Shown here piece by piece: positions 7,535 through 13,215 of a stretch of DNA of 16,453 nt (position 1 is its first letter; the number at the start of each line of letters is the position of its first letter). Origin of the DNA: Crenarchaeota archaeon SCGC AAA471-B05 (GTDB taxonomy: Archaea > Thermoproteota > Thermoprotei > Gearchaeales > Gearchaeaceae); the NCBI GenBank assembly GCA_000380705.1, contig AQYM01000021.1:35226-51678 (forward strand), written 5' to 3'. The position numbers and the translations under genes were made by a program. Below the pieces are notes generated by a model. It did no database searches. It was not told where the DNA came from and saw only the letters and a program-made list of their open reading frames with translations.

Positions 7535-8737
7535 TTATTCTTTATAAGGCACAAATTCTTTTCCCAAGACTTCTCTTCCTATGATTATTTTCATTATATT
7601 TGTTGTTCCTTCCGCACCTAAATAATATGAAAGAACACCTCTTAAACCTATTTCTAGTCCTAATTCCTTAGTATAACCTAATGCGCCATGCCACTTCATT
7701 ACTTCGAGAACTGTATTTAAAGCTAACTGTGGTAATAACATTTTGCTCATTGCAGAAAACTTAACAACTTCCTTCCATTCAACTTCTTTATTTTTATATT
7801 TGTCAACAAGCCATGCAGCTTTATAAACTAACAATTTTGAAGCTTCAATAAGTGTATAAAGCTCGGTCAAAGGAAATTGAATTCCTTCATATTTTGCTAT
7901 TGGCTTTCCGAAGGCTTCCCTATTTTTAATATATTCTATACCTTGTTCAATAACACTTTCAGCCATTCCTAAACATGAAGCTGCAACTAAAATTCTTGCA
8001 AGTGTAAACCCTTCCATTGCGTAATAAAACCCTTCGTTTAAATTACCTAAAATATATTTTTCTTCTACTTCGCTATCTTTAAATCTTAATAGCGAAGTTG
8101 ATATTCCAGTTCTTCCCATATTTTCCAAATAGCTTACTTCTATATTTTTCATTCTTTTAATAGGTAAAAAGAATAAAGATATACCTCTATGTTTTAACTC
8201 AGGCTTTGTTTTAACCAGCGTTACTAAACCTCCATCGTTTTCTAAGATTTCCTTTACTCCACTTATGTAAATTTTTTCTCCGTTTATAACGTAATTTGTT
8301 CCTTTTTTAATTGCAGTAGTTCTTATTGAAGCTACATCAGAGCCTCCTGTAGGCTCTGTGGAACAAATTCCTATAAAAGCTTCTCCTTTAACAAGTTTTG
8401 GTATAAATTCTTCTTTAATTTCCTCTTTGGCATATTTTTCAAGTATGTAACCCCATGCAGTATTAACAAGATAGAAAACTGCGGTGGCCAAGCTTATATC
8501 ATTTTTACCTATTTCTTCAGCTACAATCGCAGCGGTTACAAAGGATGCTTCTGAACCACCATATTTTTGAGAGTTTAAAATACCTAAATATCCTTGTTTT
8601 GCCATCTTTTTAATAAATTCCTTTGGTATGTAACTTTGCTGATCTATTTTTTTGTAAATAGGCTTTAATTCACTTTCAAAGAATTTTCTTGTGACTTCCT
8701 TAAACATTTTCTCTACTTCTGAAAATTCAAAATCCAT
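7535..8737 (-). CDS. Acyl-CoA dehydrogenase
   Basis: FAD enzyme that introduces the alpha-beta double bond into an acyl-CoA in fatty-acid or branched-chain amino-acid oxidation. The 400-residue product is full length. Family signatures: CSTEPTGGSDVASI near residue 126 (flavin and substrate contacts), INGEKIYISG near 152, NREAFGKPIAKYEGIQ near 270, a WHGALGYTKELGLE helix near 348, and the catalytic-base segment AEGTTNIMKIIIGREVLG near 375, where the Glu of EGT is in the position used by short- and medium-chain enzymes. Chain-length specificity cannot be read. It converges on etfA with only nine bases between stops, so its natural electron acceptor, ETF, is encoded next door on the opposite strand. 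Confidence 0.94.
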   Translation of the reverse strand: MDFEFSEVEKMFKEVTRKFFESELKPIYKKIDQQSYIPKEFIKKMAKQGYLGILNSQKYGGSEASFVTAAIVAEEIGKNDISLATAVFYLVNTAWGYILEKYAKEEIKEEFIPKLVKGEAFIGICSTEPTGGSDVASIRTTAIKKGTNYVINGEKIYISGVKEILENDGGLVTLVKTKPELKHRGISLFFLPIKRMKNIEVSYLENMGRTGISTSLLRFKDSEVEEKYILGNLNEGFYYAMEGFTLARILVAASCLGMAESVIEQGIEYIKNREAFGKPIAKYEGIQFPLTELYTLIEASKLLVYKAAWLVDKYKNKEVEWKEVVKFSAMSKMLLPQLALNTVLEVMKWHGALGYTKELGLEIGLRGVLSYYLGAEGTTNIMKIIIGREVLGKEFVPYKE

Positions 8738-8789
8738 TAAAAGTAAATCAAAATTATTATTCTTATACTTTCATATTATATTTTAAAAT
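8738..8789. promoter_or_regulatory. Divergent promoter region between acyl-CoA dehydrogenase and nicotinate phosphoribosyltransferase
   Basis: 52 bases lie between starts at 8737 (-) and 8790 (+). The centre TTCTTATACTTTC (about 8760-8772) contains a TATA-like core in both directions, about 25-28 bases from each ATG. A second AT-rich run, ATATTATATTTTAAAATATG, lies directly before the plus-strand ATG. No Shine-Dalgarno sequence is seen. Confidence 0.5.
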
Positions 8790-9968
8790 ATGAATCAAAG
8801 AAAATTTTACGTAGCAACGGAAGAAGAAATATTGAGTGGGAAGGTAACGGATGTTTATTACCCTAGAACTTATTTAGTATTAAAGGCAAAGAATAAGCTA
8901 GAAACAAACGTTACGATGGATGTTCATGCATATAATTTCCCTAAAAATTATACTTGGGCTGTTTTTTGCGGATTAAAAGAAGTAATTAATTTATTCTTAG
9001 GGAAAAAGGTTGATGTATATGCTATGGATGAAGGAACGATTTTTAGATTATATGAACCAGTATTAAGTGTAACAGGACCTTATTCTGAATTTGGTATCTA
9101 TGAACCTGTAATAGATGGAATACTAAGGCATAATGTAAGTATAGCTACAAAAGCTGCAAGATGCAAAAAATTAGCCATGGATAAGATGATAATTTTCTTT
9201 GGAATAAGGTCTATTCATCCTGCAATAGCTCCAATGGCTGACAGAGCTTCTTATATAGGAGGTTGTGATGCCGTATCTGGTGTTTTAGGGGCTGAACTTT
9301 TAGGTATAAACCCAGTTGGAACAATGCCACATGAGTTAACTTTGATCTTTGATGATGTTAAAGATGCATGGATTGCCTTTGATGAAGTTTTACCCAAAGA
9401 AATACCTAGGATAATGTTATGTGATACGATGTATGACGAAAGAACTGAAGTTTGGTTAGCTATTAAAACTTTGGGAGAAAAACTATATGGAGTTAGAATA
9501 GATACTCCAAGTTCAAGGAAAGGAGATATTAGGAAAATATTACAAGAAATTAGGTGGATTTTAGATGTAAATGGTTTAAAACATGTTAAGATAGTTCTTA
9601 GCAGTGGTGTTGATGAAGAAACTATAATAAATACAAGAGATTTAGTAGATATATACGGGATAGGTACAGCTATAGCATTTCCGCCTTCTATAGATTTAGC
9701 CTTTGATATAGTAGAAAAAGAAGGAAAACTTTATTCAAAAAGGGGCAAAATGCCTGGAAGAAAACAAGTATATAGATGTAAAAATTGTTTCAATGATACA
9801 ATACGATTATTTAATTCACCCCCACCTGAAAAATGTGAAGTATGTGGTAGCGAAGTGTTCCCATTGTTAAAAAAGTATATAGAAAACGGTAAATTAGTTG
9901 AAGAAATTAAAAGTGATCGAGAAATAAAAAAATATGTTTTAGAGCAACTTAAGAAGATTCAAGTTTAA
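8790..9968 (+). CDS. pncB: Nicotinate phosphoribosyltransferase with C-terminal zinc ribbon
   Basis: Converts nicotinate and phosphoribosyl pyrophosphate to nicotinate mononucleotide, the entry step of NAD salvage. The 392-residue product has the family order: an N-terminal MDVHAYNFP segment, GIYEPVIDGILRHNVSIATKAAR near residue 105-127, the strongly conserved GIRSIHPAIAPMADRASYIGG near 142-163, GTMPHELTL near 178, RIDTPSSRKGD near 237, and phosphate-binding LSSGVDEE near 271. Past the barrel lies a four-cysteine zinc ribbon, CKNC near 329 and CEVC near 350, which I recall in archaeal members such as the Thermoplasma enzyme. Nicotinate is preferred over nicotinamide by family assignment only. 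The last 20 bases overlap the end of a gene on the opposite strand. Confidence 0.93.
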   Translation: MNQRKFYVATEEEILSGKVTDVYYPRTYLVLKAKNKLETNVTMDVHAYNFPKNYTWAVFCGLKEVINLFLGKKVDVYAMDEGTIFRLYEPVLSVTGPYSEFGIYEPVIDGILRHNVSIATKAARCKKLAMDKMIIFFGIRSIHPAIAPMADRASYIGGCDAVSGVLGAELLGINPVGTMPHELTLIFDDVKDAWIAFDEVLPKEIPRIMLCDTMYDERTEVWLAIKTLGEKLYGVRIDTPSSRKGDIRKILQEIRWILDVNGLKHVKIVLSSGVDEETIINTRDLVDIYGIGTAIAFPPSIDLAFDIVEKEGKLYSKRGKMPGRKQVYRCKNCFNDTIRLFNSPPPEKCEVCGSEVFPLLKKYIENGKLVEEIKSDREIKKYVLEQLKKIQV

Positions 9969-10185
9969 TTTTAATTTTATTTTTCCTAATCATATCAACA
10001 AATATTTTCCATACTCTTTTTACATTAATATGTCCTGTATAAAACCCATGTTTTTCCAATTTTTTACTAACCTCCTTACATAATTCAAAGGGTAAGATTC
10101 TTTTTTCTTTATGCTTATTTGAATTAATAATTTCTAATATAGCTCTTTCTATGTCATGGCGAAAAGGATAACCTTTTCTACTCAT
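9949..10185 (-). CDS. Small basic protein of unknown function, 78 residues
   Basis: I do not recognise a characterised family. The product starts MSRKGYPFRHDIERAILEII and is rich in Lys and Arg, with a predicted helix-loop-helix pattern. The middle section EVSKKLEKHGFYTGHINVKRVWKIFVDMIRKNK could form a compact helical or winged-helix-like fold, as in many small archaeal DNA- or RNA-binding proteins; this is speculation. No cysteines that would bind zinc and no membrane segment are present. The gene looks real: it has a clear start, a TATA-like box about 25 bases upstream and normal-looking codon use. Its last 20 bases overlap the end of pncB on the other strand. Confidence 0.72.
   Translation of the reverse strand: MSRKGYPFRHDIERAILEIINSNKHKEKRILPFELCKEVSKKLEKHGFYTGHINVKRVWKIFVDMIRKNKIKIKLESS
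9966..9987 (+). terminator. T-rich terminator-like run after pncB
   Basis: Immediately after the pncB stop the plus strand reads TAATTTTAATTTTATTTTTCC, three T runs of increasing length. Crenarchaeal transcripts often end at such T-rich runs without a hairpin. It lies inside the coding sequence of the opposite-strand small gene, where the T runs also encode lysines, so composition alone could explain it. Confidence 0.4.
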
Positions 10186-10199
10186 TAAATTTTAATATC

Positions 10200-10220
10200 T
10201 TAATGATTTTTAAGTTTTAT
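10200..10220 (-). promoter_or_regulatory. TATA-like promoter of the 78-residue protein gene
   Basis: On the minus strand the sequence AAAACTTAAAAATC lies with its AT core at about 10207-10213, roughly 25 bases before the ATG at 10185, the spacing for leaderless transcription. The rest of the gap up to 10313 is AT-rich; a palindromic AATATTTAAATATATT at about 10244-10259 could be a second TATA element for either strand. Confidence 0.45.
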
Positions 10221-10313
10221 TATCTTTTTTGAGTTAAAAGCGTAATATTTAAATATATTAGATAATTTTTTAATAAAAATTTTTCTATTTTGTAATATCT
10301 ATAATTCTATACT

Positions 10314-10415
10314 TAATTAAAGTCTAACTTTTTAGTTCGGGGACCGTGTTTAATAATTTTTTAAATTTTCTATGGTCGGGAACGACTCCCATTCTAAAGA
10401 GCTAGACTTTAGTTA
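10314..10415 (+). ncRNA. Candidate structured RNA or palindromic element, about 100 bases
   Basis: The arms 10314-10335 and 10394-10415 are near-perfect inverted repeats of 22 bases: on the plus strand 19 Watson-Crick pairs, two G-U wobbles and one A-C mismatch. Inside, GACCGUG (10342-10348) pairs with UAUGGUC (10371-10377) using two more wobbles, and GGG (10339-10341) can pair with CCC (10388-10390). An alternative hairpin GUCG-GGAA-CGAC (10375-10386) has a GNRA tetraloop. Read from the minus strand, the four wobbles become C-A mismatches and only one wobble is gained, so the fold favours a plus-strand RNA. The right arm overlaps the last seven bases of nnr, so a 3' structure of the nnr mRNA or a small palindromic insertion element remains possible. 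It matches no RNA family I know. Confidence 0.45.
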
Positions 10416-11920
10416 GTCTTCGGAAAATATGTTGGGTCTAAATTCTTAATTATTTTAGGAATATATTTGATTAAATCTGTAGCTACAATTTGATTTCCAA
10501 AATCTTCCGTAGCCATTTCTCCTGCCTTACCATTTATATAAGCTGCAGCAACCGCGCTCTCAAATAATCTTTTACTTTTAGCCAATAAAGCTGCACATAA
10601 ACCAGTGAGGACATCACCTGTGCCACCTACTGTCATAGCTTGCGTCCCAGTTCTATTCAACTTTACTTTATTTCCATCACTTATTATATCTATATGACCT
10701 TTTAGCAAAATTGTTACTCCTAATTTTTTACTTTCTTCTTTAACTATATTGCTTCTTTCTTCAATTTTATCATAAAAAGGCAAATCTTTTCCAGTTAAAA
10801 TTTTGAATTCTCCTGCATGAGGTGTATATATTGCGTTAATTCCATTGGGCTTTTTTGCTATCTCAGTTTTAAGAGCGTCTGCATCAACTACCATGTATTT
10901 GTTTAATTCTTTAGTAATTTTGAATACTTCTTCTACACCTTCTTCTATATCTTGACCCAATCCTGGACCAATAGCTATGACATCTGATTTTTCTATGAAT
11001 TTTTTAAAGGAATATACTGAATTTTTTGTTAGTTTTTCTTCTTCATAAGGTATAACTATTAATTCAGGCGCTATTGACCTTATCGTATTAGCGATTTTTT
11101 CAGGAACGGCTAAATATACCAAGTCTATTCCACTTCTCGATGCAGCCAAAGCACTAAATGTAGGAGCTCCGTGATAAATTTTTGATCCTCCTATAATCAA
11201 AACGACACCGTTATCTCCCTTTCTTGAATATGGATTTCTTTTTTTAAATATAATTTTAGCATCACCTATTCCAGCATAAATTTCAGCTTCTGGAGGTATT
11301 CCTATATTAGCTTCTATTATTTTTATGTTATCTAAGAACTTTGAAAGACCTTTTTTCATTTTATGCATAGTAATAACTACATCGCATTTAACATAATCTG
11401 AAGCAGACTCTCCTGTATCAGGATCTATTCCTGTGGGGACATCTATTGATAACTTAAATATTTTAGCTTGGTTTATTATTTTAACCAAGCGGGCTATTTC
11501 AGGTCTTAATTTACCCTTAATTCCTGTACCAATTAACGCATCTATTATTACATTAACGTCTTTAATTTTTTCTACGATTTCTTCATCTTCCATATTAGTA
11601 GCAGAAAAAATTTCTACCGATTTCTTCATTCTCTTTAAAATTTTAAAGTTCTCTTTTGCTTCCTCTGTTTTAATTTCATCTTCTTTATGGGATAATATTA
11701 TTATTACTTTTCCTCCGTAAGAAGCTATATGTCTAGCTGCAACGAATCCGTCTCCTGCTTTATTTCCTGTTCCTGCAAATATTGCAACTTTGTTAATTAA
11801 ATTTAATTTTTTTAAATAATCAGCAACGTTTGAACCAGCATTTTCCATCATCAATATTCTTGATATGCCTAACTCCACAGCATTTTCCTCTATTATATTC
11901 ATTTCCTCCAAAGATAACAT
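10409..11920 (-). CDS. nnr: Bifunctional NAD(P)H-hydrate epimerase / ADP-dependent dehydratase
   Basis: Repairs NADH and NADPH hydrated by heat or side reactions: the N-terminal YjeF_N domain interconverts the R and S hydrates, and the C-terminal domain dehydrates the S form using ADP. The 503 residues hold both halves. The epimerase domain (about 1-210) has MMENAG near 24, FAGTGNKAGDGFVAARHIA near 48-66 and IDALIGTGIKG near 136. The ribokinase-like dehydratase domain (about 230-495) has NGVVLIIGGS near 238, IAIGPGLGQD, VDADAL, YTPHAGEF near 370 and the catalytic GGTGDVLTG near 434. The NN of the usual GNNGGDG loop is NK here. The stop codon lies inside the palindrome described at 10314-10415. 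It is divergent from the Cren7-like gene. Confidence 0.95.
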   Translation of the reverse strand: MLSLEEMNIIEENAVELGISRILMMENAGSNVADYLKKLNLINKVAIFAGTGNKAGDGFVAARHIASYGGKVIIILSHKEDEIKTEEAKENFKILKRMKKSVEIFSATNMEDEEIVEKIKDVNVIIDALIGTGIKGKLRPEIARLVKIINQAKIFKLSIDVPTGIDPDTGESASDYVKCDVVITMHKMKKGLSKFLDNIKIIEANIGIPPEAEIYAGIGDAKIIFKKRNPYSRKGDNGVVLIIGGSKIYHGAPTFSALAASRSGIDLVYLAVPEKIANTIRSIAPELIVIPYEEEKLTKNSVYSFKKFIEKSDVIAIGPGLGQDIEEGVEEVFKITKELNKYMVVDADALKTEIAKKPNGINAIYTPHAGEFKILTGKDLPFYDKIEERSNIVKEESKKLGVTILLKGHIDIISDGNKVKLNRTGTQAMTVGGTGDVLTGLCAALLAKSKRLFESAVAAAYINGKAGEMATEDFGNQIVATDLIKYIPKIIKNLDPTYFPKTN

Positions 11921-11972
11921 AATGATAATATGTTAAACTTTATATTATAGCGTTTAAATATTCAATATAATC
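11921..11972. promoter_or_regulatory. Divergent promoter region between nnr and the Cren7-like gene
   Basis: 52 bases lie between the start codons. The midpoint AACTTTATATTATAGCG (about 11936-11952) is TATA-like on both strands and lies 25-30 bases from each ATG. A second TTTAAATA at 11953-11960 is too close to the plus-strand ATG to be its TATA box at standard spacing, but could be part of the minus-strand B-recognition or TATA region. Confidence 0.55.
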
Positions 11973-12113
11973 ATGCCAACATGTCCTAAATGCGGCCAAC
12001 AAACAGATAAACCAATTAAGACATGGGTTCTTGCACCTAAGGGTAAAAAACCTCTGAATATAGGTTTATTCAAATGCCCAAATGGACATTATTTCAGAAA
12101 AGCAGTTATTTAA
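11973..12113 (+). CDS. Cren7-like small protein with a zinc ribbon, 46 residues
   Basis: The short frame from ATG 11973 to TAA 12111-12113 encodes 46 residues. Residues 16-43 (KTWVLAPKG, then IGLFK, then YFR) match the DNA-binding beta sheet of the crenarchaeal chromatin protein Cren7, which I recall as VWALAPKGRKG, KIGLFK, KYFR. W18, L20, P22 and K23 align without gaps with Cren7 W26, L28, P30 and K31; L28 is Cren7's intercalating residue. The Cren7 N-terminal strands are replaced by a CPKC knuckle (C4, C7), and the second turn carries C35 and H39 (CPNGH), so a four-ligand zinc ribbon is likely. A role in DNA or RNA binding is inferred. Basic residues are common and acidic ones rare. It has its own TATA-like box and converges on the ATP synthase genes with 22 bases between. 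Confidence 0.87.
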   Translation: MPTCPKCGQQTDKPIKTWVLAPKGKKPLNIGLFKCPNGHYFRKAVI

Positions 12114-12127
12114 AAAATAAAATTTTT
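12112..12127 (-). terminator. T-rich terminator-like run at the end of the ATP synthase genes
   Basis: Downstream of the atpK stop, the minus strand reads AATTTTATTTTTTA, a T4 and T6 run about 10-24 bases past the stop, as expected for crenarchaeal termination. It overlaps the stop codon of the Cren7-like gene on the other strand. The plus strand has its own T5 run at 12123-12127, so the same short gap may end transcripts from both sides. Confidence 0.45.
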
Positions 12128-12135
12128 CTATTCAA

Positions 12136-12435
12136 CTAAAATATTCCCAGTAATAATAAGAATGCTATTATTAACCCGTAAATTGCTAACGCCTCTGATA
12201 GACCTAGTACTATAAAGCTCCAAGCTCTCATAGCTGGTTTTTCAGCTACAGCTGCTATAGAGGCAGCACCTGAATATGCTATAGCTATTCCTGCACCTAT
12301 TGCTGCTAAACCAACAGCTAAAGCAGCACCTATCAGTCTTAGACCTTTTTCCAACTCTCCAGCTTGTGCACTTGCAAGAGGTATTGTTGCCATAAATAGT
12401 ATTACTGCTAAAATTAGTAAATATCTCTTATCCAT
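12136..12435 (-). CDS. atpK: A-type ATP synthase membrane rotor subunit K (proteolipid c)
   Basis: The proteolipid of the membrane ring that carries protons (or Na+) through the Ao sector. The 99 residues show a signal-like N-terminus, MDKRYLLILAVILFMATIPLASAQ, with a likely cleavage after ASA near residue 23, then two membrane helices. The first is rich in Gly and Ala (GAALAVGLAAIGAGIAIAYSGAASIAAVA), and the polar loop is EKPAMR. The second helix, SFIVLGLSEALAIYGLIIAFLLLL, contains the ion-binding carboxylate E81. A cleaved N-terminus is known for Sulfolobus proteolipids. As the last gene of the cluster it starts two bases after the epsilon stop. The coupling ion is most likely H+, by lineage only. 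Confidence 0.95.
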   Translation of the reverse strand: MDKRYLLILAVILFMATIPLASAQAGELEKGLRLIGAALAVGLAAIGAGIAIAYSGAASIAAVAEKPAMRAWSFIVLGLSEALAIYGLIIAFLLLLGIF

Positions 12436-12437
12436 AT

Positions 12438-12581
12438 TTACTTTAATGCATATTCTAATTCCTTAAATATTTTTTCTTTAATTTCGTCTATTTTTTTCTC
12501 TATTGTTTTGAAATATTGCTGTTTTTCATTTTTAATTTCCGCTAACAAATTATTAAATTCCGCTTTTATTTTATCTTCCAT
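12438..12581 (-). CDS. A-type ATP synthase small epsilon subunit, 47 residues
   Basis: A short frame between the genes for subunits D and K, reading MEDKIKAEFNNLLAEIKNEK and continuing to KELEYALK. It is almost wholly charged and Leu/Ile/Phe-rich, the pattern of one continuous amphipathic or coiled-coil helix. In Sulfolobus acidocaldarius a roughly 7-kDa epsilon gene occupies the same place, after the gamma (D) subunit and before the proteolipid, and position and size are the main grounds for this call. The ATG at 12581 overlaps the D stop by 11 bases, and an upstream AGGAGA about 8 bases before it may serve as ribosome-binding site. Its role is not established; a stalk or stabilising part is plausible. 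Confidence 0.82.
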   Translation of the reverse strand: MEDKIKAEFNNLLAEIKNEKQQYFKTIEKKIDEIKEKIFKELEYALK

Positions 12582-13215
12582 GTTTTGTTCTCCTTTCTAA
12601 TATAGCTTTTATCTTTTTAAGTCTTACGAAATCTTCCCTTTCTCTTTCTTCCAAAGTAGCTATGATATTATAAATTGCTCTTTCATAGTTTGGTATAATT
12701 ATATATTTGAGTGCATTAACTTGTCTTTGAGTTTTTTTTAGTTCTTCAGCTAATTTATATATTGCATTCTCTTTTTCTGCACAACTTATTAATAATGGTA
12801 TTATTTCCTGAAACTTTTTTATTGCTCTATCTAAAGAACTAGGTGTATTTACGAAACCGTAAGAGAGTGTACCCTTTTCAAATTTTATTGAAAACTTAGG
12901 TATCTTGACTCCCATTAAATTTTCTTCTTTAACCTTTACTTCTGCAGTATAGGGTGCTACTGTTATTAATGAATTTAAATTTATATTACTCTCACTCATA
13001 TATGCTTCATATAATGCGTAATACGCTTCATATAAAGGCTCATATATTTTCTTTTTTTCTTCCTTTATTTCTTCTATGAGCTTATCCAGTTCATGCAAAA
13101 TAACTTCTCTTTTATCTTCGAGAATTTTCTTAACTTTTTTAGCAAACGCTAAGCTTCTTCTTAGTCTTATTAAAGTTATTTTTGTGGGTAATATTTTTCT
13201 CTCGAAGGATGACAT
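12571..13215 (-). CDS. atpD: A-type ATP synthase central stalk subunit D
   Basis: The rotating central shaft that couples the A3B3 head to the membrane ring. Its 214 residues match the V/A-type D family. The N-terminal helix has the conserved ILPTKITLIRLRRSLAFAKKVKKILEDKREVI, and the C-terminal helix has the typical QVNALKYIIIPNYERAIYNI and LEEREREDFVRLKKIKAILE. The two long helices form the antiparallel coiled coil, with a globular middle near residues 70-140. The ATG directly abuts the atpB stop (TAAATG), and the 3' end overlaps the epsilon gene by 11 bases, so translation is tightly coupled. In S. acidocaldarius nomenclature this is subunit gamma. Confidence 0.95.
   Translation of the reverse strand: MSSFERKILPTKITLIRLRRSLAFAKKVKKILEDKREVILHELDKLIEEIKEEKKKIYEPLYEAYYALYEAYMSESNINLNSLITVAPYTAEVKVKEENLMGVKIPKFSIKFEKGTLSYGFVNTPSSLDRAIKKFQEIIPLLISCAEKENAIYKLAEELKKTQRQVNALKYIIIPNYERAIYNIIATLEEREREDFVRLKKIKAILERRTKHGR

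Noticed and set aside
10186..10313. Gene in the AT-rich gap upstream of the 78-residue protein
   Set aside because: Stops are frequent in all frames and the composition is nearly all A and T. Only TATA-like elements can be suggested.
10314..10415. tRNA gene with an intron
   Set aside because: The length and arms looked suggestive, but there is no D-arm or T-arm consensus, and the outer helix is far longer than an acceptor stem.
10314..10415. Box C/D guide RNA
   Set aside because: No RUGAUGA box C or CUGA box D pair is present on either strand.
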